Shown here one piece after another: positions 35,700-47,822 of a stretch of DNA of 64,000 nt. Where the stretch lies: positions 49,913,880 to 49,977,879 of the forward strand of contig CP141132.1 of assembly GCA_035236585.1 (NCBI GenBank). The letters run 5' to 3'. This DNA is from Warburgia ugandensis (taxonomy: Eukaryota; Streptophyta; Magnoliopsida; Canellales; Canellaceae). Positions within the stretch are counted from its first letter, which is position 1; each line of letters starts with the position of its first letter. A program made the position numbers and the translations under genes. Under the pieces are notes generated by a model. That model saw only the letters and a list, made by a program, of their open reading frames with translations, searched no databases and was not told where the DNA came from.

Positions 35700-36180
35700 C
35701 TACTAATGTGGAGCCATTTCTGCCCCATCTCCAATGTTAGTCAATCTGACTCATGTTCTTATGAAACAGTCTCTATCGAATACTCTGTCTCCCCACAGTC
35801 AAAACATTTTAAAGGATTGTAGCTATAATGGCTGTTGTTGCTGCTATTACCGCTATTGCGATAATCTAATAACTCCAAGACGTAGCTGTCTAGGTGTCTG
35901 TTCTTTTACTAATGTACTTTCTCTTGTTCACATCCTAATCATGTCTAATCAAATGTTGCTGGTTCAGTGGCCCCTGTAATTATGTCCGAGTTTCTACGCT
36001 CAGCTTGAGTCCCAAGAGGATATCTCTCGATAACATAGAGTCCAATTCTATTGCCTTTGTCACCAATGTAGGATGCGCTACCATCACCTGATTTCTCAAT
36101 CCAGGAGCCAACATATCATAATCTATTTGTAGCCTCCTTACCCAACATAAAGAAGTCAGGGGCCTATCAATCAATTATAT
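35700..36180 (-). pseudogene. gag remnant of the chromovirus, fossil
   Basis: The minus strand shows a gag-like stretch (APGLRNQVMVAHPTLVTKAI) and, further on, a zinc-knuckle-like KCFDCGET. Both fit the C-terminal half of chromovirus gag. Decayed. Confidence 0.55.
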
Positions 36181-37485
36181 ATTCCAGTTCAATACTATTG
36201 AACCATTTAATTTCTCTACTCTAAAGCAACAAACTCTCATCGTGTCACCAAATTCTCATAAGACAAAGATATTGATCATTATTAGCCTTTCTAAGAGTCT
36301 TTCATATAAAGTCTCAGCAATGGAGGAACTTGATCTCCCAAACAACCATAATTAGAATTCTCATAATCATATTTTTGGTGTTCTCACTTCCACTATTTCA
36401 TTTCCTTTAATTAATCAAATATTCCGTGGTCATATTTATCAAATCATTTATAACCATGAACCTCACATCCAATGTGATTAATATTTCATAATGACTTTCT
36501 TAGCCATTTTAGGTCACATTAAAATCAATATTTAATAAATATTCTCATAAAATAGTTATCACATCCTCCAGGGCTATGCACTTTCAAATCATAATTAAAA
36601 CCCCAATAAAATTCATAACATTAACTTTTCACAGAGGTCTGGTTATCAATATTTTTGTGCACATAAGAACTTATAAATTTCAACTCATAGATCAAGTAAT
36701 TCATCTATAGAATATTAATTATTATTCCATCAATTGTCAATGATTTTCATTCATATTATATTTTATTCCTCAACTCAATCCACTTTAAGTTTAGATTAAT
36801 ACAATACTTCTTTAAGATTCTCAAGTTCGCATTTGTTGTAACGATCATTGATCTTGCTCAATTGTAGTTACAATAGCCTTTATACTCTTTCAAAAATTTA
36901 TAAACACAGTCCAAGTTATAACTTGAATTCTCAAAAGTAATTTATGTATATATATATATATCTTCTATCATATAGTAAAGTTTTCACCTAGAGAACTTAT
37001 TCACAATCTTTATTCTAATAATTTACTCACCATTAACCATAATACTCTATAAAGCATCATCGTACTGTTCTCACATTAAATATTATATTCACAGTACGTT
37101 TTCTCCATTAGCAAATCATCTATCAACATGAATGTTCTCAGCTAGAGACATTAACTAATGCATGTCATGTATTGATTTCTTACCCTTAAGAGCTCCAACA
37201 TTCTGATAAGAATTTAATTTTCCTTTAGTTGGTCGTTTTCCTTTTTCCATGACTATTCATGTTTCCCACTTGAATCATTATCTATTAATGATAAGATTCA
37301 ACTATATATATGATTTTCACTCTATCCTTGCAGTTATTAACTCAACTCCTAACATCATTAAATGGTGTTTATTCCAGTTTCATAATTTACAAAATGATTT
37401 ACTCATTTAGCTCCTATCAGTTCTAATTCTCACCTTGGATTGTCATCTTCACATGGACTTTTGGGATTGGCTGTGAGTAGATGAA

Positions 37486-37500
37486 CTTGCTCTAATACCA
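37486..37500 (-). other. primer-binding site of the chromovirus
   Basis: The minus strand reads TGGTATTAGAGCAAG two bases inside the 5' LTR, of initiator-Met type. Confidence 0.87.
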
Positions 37501-37502
37501 AC

Positions 37503-40500
37503 TGTGACGAACCAAGTTTTTCAACACTTTTTAGTAAAAATTTTTGAAAGGTGAGGCCCTAAATTTTATAAAAAATTAAACAACGAAAAACAATTTCAAA
37601 CAATTTTCATTTCTAGAAAACCCCGAGGGTCAACCATTGACTCAAAACTCAATAAAAAAAATTCAAGTAAACATTTTTAAAATAAATTTAGTACTCCAGG
37701 ACTCATCCAATCAACAACCACATTCTCATAACAATATAATCAAGTCCAATAAGATAGATATACATATGCAATCCATGTGGAATCATAACATACCTCCCAA
37801 TGAGACATCTTGATCTTTATTCGTCTAACTCTCCATTAGTCTTGTCTTTCTCTCAATATCTGAGGCATTGCAACAATAACACAATGCCTTAACAAGCAAT
37901 GCTTGGTAGGTACATAGACATTTAATGTAATAACAATGGAATAAAATTGAATAACAGTGCTGATATAATAAGTAGATCGATATAATGATTATAAGCAATG
38001 CCAATAAAATCTTATAACGTCATATATGATAAAACATGCATCTCATAGATTTAAAACATAATATGATCTAATATAAGTGAGCATGCAATAACAACAGGAC
38101 ACCCTAAGGTATGTGGGTCCCACGAGTATCCCATACACTCGTATAATAGATCATGAGTACTCATATCAAACCTCTGAGTGTCGTCACACCCAAGCATACA
38201 ATAACATATCCATGCTCATTATGCAAGCATATAGAATAAGAGTATGGATTGTCATGCTGCAGTGGCAGCCCTCCAGGGTCTCAACCACTGCCGCTCCCCG
38301 TCAACACCATAATGGGAGACTTAATGTCCGTTCCCATGGACAGGCCCCGTCCAGTAGTGTGGACTATCCATGTTACCAAACCCCTACCAAAAGCCATCTG
38401 TGGGTAGGTGTCTATCATATCACAATCACATCATAAATTTCAGAGGGTGGGTGGTTGGCCCTACTCCCTCCTAGCATGACATCCACAGGGTGAGAGCACT
38501 TGTAATAAAACACAAAACACAAAAATTGCGTATCTAAAAAATTAGGAGCACTCGTGGCTCACAATCCCCAAGGCACGCCCCTAATCCTAGGGTTAGCCTC
38601 TCAAAGGACTAACCACTAAGCCTCCACAGTCGTCTGTATTAAAACCCATCAGTTTCAGTGGTGCAATAAAGAAAGATAATTTTTAATTATGCATAAATAC
38701 GCAGTATCAATTTCATGAAACCATTGATCATAAATCTATTTAATACAATATTAAAATCTAATATCAATCATAGCATAAAACTCTGAGTCTCACAAAATCG
38801 TAGACTAAATAAAGAAGTGCAATTAAATCATAAATCATGATGCTATAATGATGCAAGGTTTTTAAATCAAAACATAACATTAAATGTCGTCACCTACCTT
38901 AATGTGAGATAACCACTTCAAGAGTGTAATCCTCTTAGCTCGTACACTCAAATGTACCTGTCAGTGTCATAGTACCATTTCGTGTTATTCATTTCATCAT
39001 AGTGAAATCTATGGTGATCCAACTGTTGAATTATTCTCTAAGATCTCTAATTATGACTTGGTCCTTAATCCCAACATTACTTGTTATTAATTTGTCCTAT
39101 CTCATATTCATCTGTTTGTGTTTTGTGTGTATATAATGTTTATACCTTACTCTGACGATCAGATCATCCTCAAATCAATAATTTCTCAAAATTTAGTTTA
39201 GACCAATGGTTTAGATCAATTTCTAGAGTAATCACACATAATATGATCCTTATAACTCTTATTTATTATCATACACTAGCTCATTGTTTAAGTCCTAGGG
39301 CTTAATCACCTTTTGATCAGCTGGTCCTAAGTTATTGAATAATATTTTATTATTTGACTAATTTAAAATTGGTCAAATATAAGTTTCCAAGTTAAATATA
39401 GGTCCATGTCATCAAGTTAAATCTAGCTCCCAAAATCAAGCTTTTTGTGAAAAGACTTCATAAATTAATACATATTAATTTATAGGGGGTCGGGCAGGCT
39501 ATTTGCACCGATTTACATTAGCGGCTCAGTTTACACCTAGTTACACTGGCGTAAACCAGTGTCCCCAAGACGCTCCACTTCCAGAATGCACCGCGGAACA
39601 CACCGCATGCGTCCTGGTCACCGGGACGCTCCTCTGCATGCGTCCTAGTTACCAAGACGTCGGGCGTGCCGACCTCCCGTGACTGCCAGTAGGGCGCTCC
39701 CATGTGCGCGTGCTATGTGTGTGAGTGATGACGCTCGCCCGCGCTTATGTTTGCATTGGGGTGTCTCGCATGGCATCTTAGCGTCAGCTACAGGGCACCG
39801 ACACAGGAGCCGTCGCCGGAGAAGACGACTGAAGTCCGGTCGTCATCGGTGACTCCTCAAGTGCCCAAAATTCATGATTTTTGCACCTTGAAATTTCATG
39901 TATATTCTATTTTTAACACTCCTTTTGATTGATTTTTCCAAAAACTAGGTTTTTTCTCTATTTTTCTCATATTCCTAAAATTCTCTTACGTACTGTTCTT
40001 GGTGATTTTTGGGGTCACCAGCTGTTGGATCTCCCTCAAACTTAAAGGGTTTGTTCTTGGGTTCATTATGCACTAGATGAATGTGCGATCATTGTTTTAA
40101 CACAATTTCGTTGGTTTATTCCCATGCCTATAGTAGGGTATACTGAGTATTCAGAAGAACGACAAATCCACGATGTTCTTCGACATCGCAGGTGCAACTC
40201 AACATGTATGCTGTAAGTGGAAAGGGGGAAGAAGGGACATGACTTACCTTAGTCCGTCATCTGCTGTTGACGATGCCAAAGAGACTTTTTCCAAGCTTTT
40301 CTAGTGTTGTGTCTTTGCTAGAGATTCCTAGAAATCCCGATCTCTAGAGTTTAGAGGGTTTGAGATGGAGTGATTGAACAAAAGGTGGGCTGCCATTTAA
40401 CGCGGGTAATCTATTTTCCTCAGTCGTCGACCAATTTTTTTGGTGAATTAGTTGGATTTAATAGGGGGCAGAAGGGGGTGCTGTTATAAAAATATAGCCC

Positions 40501-40723
40501 CCTATATTTCAGCCCTTCCAAATTACCAAATTGCTCTTCTAAATTCAAGGGTTCCTAACTTCTCCTTTGAGCTCCATTTTCTGTGTTCTTTATACCATTC
40601 AATTCCTATCAACATGTACTTTCTAGTTTTTGGGTTTTCAAAATCAAATTCCATGCATAAAAAATTTAATTTAATTAATTTTCCTTATTACTAATTTAGG
40701 GTAAAAAAATTGAGGATATTACA
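37503..40723 (-). repeat. chromovirus 5' LTR
   Basis: Full partner of 30282-33503. The minus strand begins TGTAATATCC at 40723 and ends at TTCGTCACA. It contains the stem-loop at 37860-37891 with a G-U-type change in the stem. Confidence 0.92.
37860..37891 (-). other. LTR stem-loop, chromovirus 5' LTR
   Basis: The minus strand reads AAGGCATTGT, loop, GCAATGCCTCA. Compared with the 3' LTR copy, one stem C has become T, giving a U-G pair and keeping the stem. Confidence 0.7.
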
Positions 40724-40728
40724 AAATA

Positions 40729-40883
40729 ATTCACAGAGCATGGGACTACATGCTACCTAGGAGTTTGCTTGTCAAGATGCTACTGCTTGGCGCACTTTCA
40801 TTGCATAGAAACTATGGTTCGATTATGTTCATAGAAACAACCAATGGTTGTGCGATCATGACATAAAACATGTTGGTGTATGA
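40729..40883 (+). pseudogene. tail of the Harbinger transposase, separated by the LTR insertion
   Basis: Directly after the target duplication the plus strand reads ACQDATAWRTFIA, then KLWFDYVHRNN. This fits the C-terminal WRDxIAxxMWxDY motif common at the end of PIF/Harbinger transposases. Two in-frame stops occur in this part, and a further stop (TAA at 30257) lies before the insertion. Confidence 0.6.
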
Positions 40884-41315
40884 AAACTCTTTTTTAGTCT
40901 ACAATAAGGCTCTTTTTTGGTCTATTTACTTGTTCCTTTATGAAAAGTTAAATGATGATTGCTTATATTAATTGAATTGAATGTATTACTTATATATCAA
41001 AACTACTATTCACATGATGTCTTCTTATAGGAATGGAGCAAAACTCCTACCCCTTATGTGCATACGAACGAGGGCTTATGCTGCTATTCCATGTGTGTTC
41101 GGAGCCCAATCATGGCAAGTGATACTTTTGTTGTCTTGCCAATGAACAACATATGGGATGGTTCATCTAGCTTGATGAGTATATGTCGGTTGAGCTGCCA
41201 CCCTTACCACCAATTGGGACGACAATGCATTGGAGGGAGTAGTTGGATGGTAGGAGGTTGGATCAAAATGTGGTGTTGAAGTCTGCTAATGCATTATAAG
41301 ACGAAGGGAGTGACC
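40884..41315 (+). other. Harbinger internal sequence, coding status unclear
   Basis: The 41035-41315 part follows a possible acceptor (TCTTATAG|G at about 41031) and yields short readings such as LDEYMSVELPPLPPIGTTMH with stops. A second transposon gene is possible (autonomous Harbingers usually carry a Myb/SANT-like gene), but I see no Myb/SANT motif. Confidence 0.3.
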
Positions 41316-43639
41316 GTGTCTGTGACACCCTAGGTTTTCTAAACCTTTTTCAATTACATATAGTAGCAGTAAAAAGATTAATTTTATAAAATAGGCTGGA
41401 TCCTTGAAATAAAACTCAAAATTTATGTTGTTCTCTTTACATAGATTCGCATGGTTATGGCTTACATGCATCTACGTATTTTCTCGGATCTTGCATGGCT
41501 TGACACCATGATTGATGATGCCTTAATTATATCATGGATTTTGTATATCTTTCATCGTGTTTTAACTACAATACAAGTATCGGATTAGGAATGGTTTGAA
41601 ACATACATTGGGTTATATGTATGAGCTGTTATTTGAGGAGATAACATGTTATGAAATTGTTTATCGACATTAACTTTGAAATGATGATACTATATGTGGG
41701 TCTTATGATACTATATGATGATACCATATGGGGATGTTTCTAGAATTGTTAAGGAATGACATGAAAAGAATTTTGAGGACGAAATTTTCTATAAGGTGGG
41801 CAGGATGTAATATTTGCTATTTTTAAAAATTTTGAAAATACATAAATTGTGAAATTTTAGAATTTTGCAAAAATTGAGGTAATTGTGAAATTGAGAATTT
41901 TAGAGATTAATCATGAGTTAAAACCTCAATAATTGGAATGTACTTGGAAAATGGAATCCAGCGCCACTAAGAACACTAAAATTAGATATTAGAGTAAAAA
42001 TGGCTAATTATTTTAATTTTTGTATTTAATTAAATGGCAAGAGGGCAAAATAGTAAATGCACGTGGGGCTCATGGACTGGCCATGGGAACCGACAAATGA
42101 GGCTTTAAAAGCCTATCTCGTTTCCTGCATAGCCATAACTCCCCCTCCGTCAGTTCTCATGCCACACGAATGGGGAGCTCTTGTTCTACCAAGCCTAATC
42201 AAGGTAAGTCGCCACCCTCTGTTTTCCCCTTCTTACACTGAGTTCCTCTACTGTAAATGGTGGAAAATGACGTGGAATGTCGTTTTTCCAGTGATTGTGG
42301 AAGTTACTATTTTTGCAAAAATAAGTAGATGAAACGGTGTCAGATGATGATTTGAACCATCCATCTTGTGCATGACGATACAACGAACAAACCTATGAAT
42401 TTTCATGGTGATTGGACAGCTGGGGACACTAGAAAACCAAGAAAATAGTAAGATGAGGGTTTTTAGGAGTGTGATAAAAATCATGTAAAAATGGCAGATA
42501 ATGAAGGAATTTGTTGAAATGGAGTTTGAAAATGAAATGTATGTGAAAAACTAGACAAAATGGTGTAAAAATTGCAAGAAATGGGGTACCTAGGGTTGCC
42601 ATCGACTGGATTCCAATGATCGTCTTCGACGACAGCAGACTAGTCCGGTCACCATCCCCGGCAACAGCAAGAGGCAATAGTCGGACGGGTGACGTCGGGT
42701 GGCAAGTGCAGCACAACACCTGCGCAACACGTGGCGGGCCACACGGTGCGACAGTAGTGTGACTCGCAGTGTAACATGCGAGCGCCACATGATGCTCCGC
42801 GCGCATGACATACGTAGCAACACGTGTGCGCACATGGACGGTACACGCGTGCACACGCAGCACGTGCGGCAATCTCTTTTTCTTGCTTTTAGGTTTTTTT
42901 GATCGCCCATTCACAAAAAATGTGATTCTGGGAGTTATAGAGGTCCAAATCATGATCCGAAAGAGGCGTTGTGATTGTCTCAATGAGGAGGACCTAGATT
43001 TAAGATAAAAATCTAGTTTGGAGCACCTTTTAAATAGTTAAACCACTAAATACTTTTAGATGACTTAGATCAAGCCGATGAATGTATGATTAGGTCATAG
43101 ACCTTGGTTGTATACATTAAACATGAGATGATATAGGAGATTAGAAGGATAGATCTCATTGAATTGCCAATAAAAAATGACCCTAACGGTCGATCTGAGC
43201 AATTACCTTAGGATGTGCTAATCAAAGAGCGATCTGACTGTTAAATCGACACGTGATCATAAAGATACATGTGACTCACTAACAAAATAGAAATTTTAAG
43301 GGTCATGATGAAAATGAGAGGTTTAACAATCAATAATGATTTATGGTGTGACAGGTACGTCAAGGAGTACGACTTGATACCGCTTATAAGTCTGATTTAT
43401 TGAGGTAGGTGATTACATTCTTGATTTACATGGTTTCTTAAATCATGACCTATTATTTGAAACTTTCAGGCATAGGTTTTATGCCCTACCATGTTGCATA
43501 AGATCATTTTTAGCATGTATTGCCGATATGCTTGCTACTTCCCTTGTGTGTGTTTTGTGCACTATTTTTGGTATATTTCAGTTACATTGCCTTGACAATT
43601 GAGACTATTGAGCTTGTGATGGGATGCATCCCACCCCAT

Positions 43640-43843
43640 GAGTGCCTAAGCGCTTGAGTGCAACGTGTGGGTGAAAGGGTGAAAGCGGACATGAAATGCG
43701 TCTTTCCGTGAGTGCCTGAGTGTCCGTGTGGGTGAAAGGGTGAAAGCGGAATTGGAACACATCTTCCCATGAGTGCCTGAGTGCCTTGTTGTGGGTGAAA
43801 GGGTAAAAGCGGATGGTATTGAGAGCTGACCCCATGTTGCCAT
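43640..43843 (+). repeat. minisatellite inside the LTR, three units
   Basis: Units starting GAGTGCCT(A/G)AG at 43640, 43710 and 43771 (70, 61 and 72 bp) each contain GTGGGTGAAAGGGT(G/A)AAAGCGGA. A fourth GAGTG start is at 43843. The minus-strand open frames at 43582-43948 reflect this repeat. Confidence 0.85.
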
Positions 43844-44174
43844 GAGTGTATTTGAGACACTCATAAGGCTGGACCATATCCAATGTTTTGTTGGCTTTGA
43901 CATGCATTCATGACATTCTATGGATACTGAATTTTTTTGATTTGGCATACATGTATTTACGAATTTTTTTTCATGTTATGCATTTCTTGATGCCCAGGTT
44001 TGATATCGCTTTGCTTATATCATGGACTTCATGTACTGTTCTTTGTGGATTATGATGTTTTGTGCATATATGTTCTTCTTAAGGGAACTTCTATGATCTT
44101 GATATCTTGCGACATGTGATTTTATATCGTTTATGGTAAATTGAATGTAAATCACCTACACAAGCATAGCTTGC

Positions 44175-44203
44175 TGAGGCACTGCTTTGTTTGCAATGCC
44201 TCA
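44175..44203 (+). other. LTR stem-loop, rearranged element
   Basis: TGAGGCACTGC, a 7-base loop, GCAATGCCTCA: 11 bp with one mismatch. It is preceded by CAAGCATAGCTTGC and lies about 610-640 bases before the LTR 3' end. Confidence 0.72.
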
Positions 44204-44817
44204 GATACGGAAAGTGACTCCAAGTTGATGCATTGATAGAGCAGGTAAAAGTGACGGTAGCTTTCCAGTAAAGCACTGAGGATGTTCAGAGATGAAAGGT
44301 TTGTTCAAGACTTCACTTTGGGTTTTGAGTATGGATTGTACTTTAATTAAAATTGTAAGGTGACCTAGATGTAGAAATATGAATTCATGTTGGATGTGAT
44401 GGCTGTATGGAGGGACCCTGGGTCTTTTGTCGTGACTATATTTTCTAATCCATTGTTGGAGTATATTTTATTGAAAATAGCATTTGGTTGTGGATCGGTG
44501 TGGAGACTGAGTCTCCCATATGATATATCTTATATATTATTTATTAGGTGGTTTTGTATTGCATTGATCATATGCAATGGTCCAAAATACAGAGGAAACT
44601 CTATCAAATTTTTGTTAGAAATGGTATTTCATTTCACTGTTAAATCCGTAGTTTTGTGTTTTTATGACTCCTTGGATTTTTGAAGGAAATGCTTCCGTTT
44701 AAGTTTTTGTTTTGGTAATTTTAAACTTCAAAGTTTTTAAAACAAGTATCCCGACTGTTTTTGTAAATTATTATTATATTATTGAGAAAAAAAAAAAACC
44801 TGGGGTGTCACAGTGTC

Positions 44818-47782
44818 TCCCTCATATTTAACACTCCATCGTCATCATTCAATGCAGTAGCATATGTCCTTTGTAGACTTCTACTTATAATGATAATGTT
44901 TATGATTGTGTCTATGTTTATGTAAAACTTATCTTAAAAACTACATTTACTTTGTTAATGCTTTCCAATGAAACTAGTTGTTATTTGATGAAAATATATA
45001 CTTCACTTTGAAGGTTCCGTACTTTGAGGGTCATTGCTACCTGATTGGTTGATGCATTAATTTTTATTAAAAAATAATAAAATATTTCTCTTCACGTTGG
45101 GTGGAAATGCTTTTGCTGGTTCTGCAATATGCATAGCTGTAGTCTCGAGGGATCGAGGTTATCAGCCTAAGTAGGTTTGGACCCAACATTTGTAGAGATC
45201 ATTTTGCATGTAAGCTGTTTTAGTGTACTTTACACTTTTAATTTTAGTAGATAGTGCTTGTGATGTTAGAGCTTGTGCTGTTTATAGTTTAGGGCAGCCT
45301 TCTTATACAGATTCGTGAGTGAATCAAGTGACTTGGGTTTCAAGTTTGCATCTTCACGTTTTATTCAACCAAGCTAGCTTTTCAACAATTGATAGCATGC
45401 ATTGCAAGAGTAGGATTGTAACTTATAATAGCGTGAGCATTCTTTGGTTCGTGGCACAACACCATGTGTGATACATGGTTCACGTGAAATAGTGAAGCGT
45501 AATGGTGAGGTTTGCTTGCAAGCTCCTTATTATTTAGTTTGAGAAGTTTAGGACTGGATTATATGAAACATCACTTTGAAGTTTAAAGTTCTACCATGAA
45601 CCAGTTTTTGTGTTATTTTTTATGCGCAGAAGTAACTAAGGATGGTACGTTCTATGACACAAGTTATATTTCTAGATAAGGTTCGGAAATTTTTGGTGGA
45701 AGATTCTATTGTTATGAATGAATATGATTTGTTGAATAAAGTAGTTGTAAATATTTGGACTGGTTTTGTAATCATTGTGCATCAGAACTTCGAGCAAGTA
45801 CTACAATGGGCATCTCAAAGGCAACCTTCAAAGAGGAGAAGCTGAGACTCAATTGCAAGACATGAGATATGTATAAATTCTCAGGCATTGTATGGATTGT
45901 CTTGTCACTAGCTTGCTTATCATGTTGACCTGCCTAATGTATGGTGTGTATGTTTATTCATACAGCTGGATCAAGGAGATAACAGCATATTGTACATCAA
46001 CTAAGAGGGTTAGTAGCAGGTTTTCCTTCAGTTTCCAGAAAAATGCTTGCCTACATTTTGTAGTTTGAGATGATACAAATAATGTCTACTTTCATTTACA
46101 AGAGTCTAAAGCTTGATCGTTTTCAAATTCAGTGGCATCAGTCAGTTTAGGATGGCTTGTATTTAGATGCCATGTTATAGCTTTGAGCCGCCTACTGTTT
46201 GGCGTGCTTGTGATATTTACACTTGCTTATTCTCTTGTCCAACGATCTGCCTCTTGCAGGTAAACAATGTCGATGACCTTCATATTATTGCTCTTAGGGG
46301 TTGCGTGTGGTCTTGCTGGGAAGGTCTATGTGGACATGTTGGGAGGGAGTGGATATTAGTGGCTTTTAAATGTTGCTTGTTACATTTATTTGCAAACTTC
46401 TTGACTACACTTTCGTTCAATATTCTACATGGCCCACATACTGTCATTCAAACAACAGAGAAAAAGAATTGGTTGCCATATTGGATTCGGCGAGTTGCAT
46501 TCTACAGATAAGTTATTAGCATTCAACCTCGGGCTGGAGAGTTGATTTTGGCCGAAGCATATGGTGAAGTGATGGTATTCCCCTGCAAGATAACGCTGCT
46601 GATCTAAAGCTCAACTTCAGGCTCCCCTTATTAATTATGTCATTTGGTTGGTTATTTTATTCTAATCTGTATGCTAAAGGTGATTGTTAATAACTATTAT
46701 GTAGCTCATCTTGTGTATGATTCTATGAATGAGTTGCTCTTTAGTTGGCTTACTGTCTTTTATTATAATAATAATGTAATTCAAGGTTATGTGCGAATAA
46801 TCAGTAGTTTAGCCTGCACTAATGTTTAACTTCTTTATAATTTAATTTTCTCTCACTTTCTTTCATCATTTTAATGCCCTTTCTTGCCTAAATTTGCAAA
46901 CATTCTTATGATCGTTGCTGTGATTTGATGCATGACCATCTCAATGATTTAGGTCCTTTCTTGATGACAAGTTTCAGGGTAGGGTTTTCCATGGCCGGAG
47001 ATAGAGGGAACGACAATTGAATCTCAATGAAAAAGAAATCATATGTGGTTGAAATTGAACTACGCCAAATGCCCAAAGTTCATGACATAAATTTTTTGGG
47101 TTCTTTGGCGTGATTCAGTTTCAAGCAGCAGAACAAAATTTTATGGAGAACTTTACATGCGACATCATCTTCCCGCCAAGCAGATTAACTCTACTAGGTT
47201 TTCTCTGCTTTTAAATAATATTTACCTGCACGTGAAAAGTACTAAAGAGATGGTAGGCGGAGTCAAATGACAAAGCGTTCACAAAAATTTTATATGAAAT
47301 GAGAAATGTGAAAAAGTTTTAAATTTTAAAGAAAAAGAATAAAACACTTACATTGAAGAGGGACAAAAGTGAAACAAAAGATAGAGGAAGGAAAAATTGG
47401 AAAGAATGTAGTAATTGAATAAGTGTTTCTTGTGTGTTTTAGTTAAGTTTTTCATCAACTTTTTTTTTAAAAAGTTCTATAGATGTTTTTATTGGTATTT
47501 TAGGAAATTTCCAAAAATTATAATATGAGTTTTTAGAGATAGTTTCATATTGGTACCTAAAAAAAATTTCACATGCATTATTAAGATATTTAATAACTAT
47601 GGTTTGAGCAGTTAATTCAATGTGTCTATTGGATTTGATCATTATATTTATATTTTGATTTTTTATCTCATGTCGTATTTTAGATATCACCAAAGATATT
47701 GCTGGAGATATCATAGAATAAATGTCACATATCCCAGATATCACTGAAGATATCATCAGAGATATCGCAAGAGATGTGCCAA
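44818..47782. other. Harbinger right part, no recognised gene
   Basis: Open stretches at 45642-45845 (VRKFLVEDSIVMNEYDLLNK, ending QRQPSKRRS after a possible acceptor at about 45628) and 46167-46511 have no domain I know. They could be exons of a second transposon gene, a captured host fragment, or chance. The right end carries the GATATC-rich subterminal zone. Confidence 0.35.
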
Positions 47783-47819
47783 CAGAAACGCCAAACATAT
47801 TCCATTAAATAAGCCCCCC
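47783..47819 (-). repeat. Harbinger right terminal inverted repeat
   Basis: Reads CAGAAACGCC...AAGCCCCCC on the plus strand. It is the inverse of 25159-25195 with five mismatches and is followed by TAA. Confidence 0.88.
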
Positions 47820-47822
47820 TAA

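Larger units (their letters stand above)
30282..40723 (-). mobile_element. chromovirus (Tekay/Del-like Gypsy) LTR element, fossil
   Basis: Two long direct LTRs (30282-33503 and 37503-40723, each about 3.22 kb) enclose 4.0 kb, flanked by the perfect target duplication AAATA (30277-30281 and 40724-40728). It reads on the minus strand, with 5' LTR on the right: primer-binding site, gag remnant, reverse-transcriptase remnant, chromodomain remnant, polypurine tract, 3' LTR. LTRs start TGTAATATCC and end CGTCACA. Over the first 325 bases I counted about 29 differences between LTRs (about 9 percent), so it is older than the element at 20659. The coding part is broken many times and is compact for the clade. 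Confidence 0.92.
41321..44812. mobile_element. rearranged chromovirus-type LTR element with inverted ends
   Basis: The 3.49-kb insert is flanked by GTGTC (41316-41320 and 44813-44817). Its right part is a plus-strand LTR (41806-44812) preceded by a polypurine-type tract. Its left end, however, is TGTGACACCCTAGG, the inverse of the right end CCTGGGGTGTCACA, and the similarity seems to extend some 150 bases inward (a GGCTGGATCCTTG block facing GGGATACTTG). Both outer ends are thus the same LTR terminus in opposite orientation, as expected from self-integration or a similar rearrangement before insertion. No coding region is left. Confidence 0.75.
41806..44812 (+). repeat. chromovirus-type LTR inside the rearranged element
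   Basis: It starts TGTAATATTTGC after GAGGACGAAATTTTCTATAA and a GGTGGGCAGGA tract, and ends GGGGTGTCACA. The GC-rich block is at about 42600-42870, a minisatellite at 43640-43843, the stem-loop at 44175-44203. It is related to the LTR at 57726-61677. Confidence 0.82.
25159..47819 (+). mobile_element. PIF/Harbinger DNA transposon carrying two nested LTR elements
   Basis: The left terminus (25159-25195, GGGGGGTTTATTTAACGG...) and the reverse complement of the right terminus (47783-47819, GGGGGGCTTATTTAATGG...) agree at 32 of 37 positions by my count. Both sides are flanked by TAA (25156-25158 and 47820-47822), the 3-bp target duplication typical of PIF/Harbinger. A PIF-type transposase lies inside (29082-30259). 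Removing the insertions at 30282-40723 and 41321-44812 leaves about 8.7 kb. Subterminal arrays rich in GATATC occur at both ends. The transposase has defects, so it is probably inactive now. Confidence 0.88.

Noticed and set aside
42429-43008. 184-residue minus-strand frame and overlapping frames
   Set aside because: GC-rich block of the LTR at 41806-44812. Cys/His/Arg-rich composition without any zinc-finger spacing.
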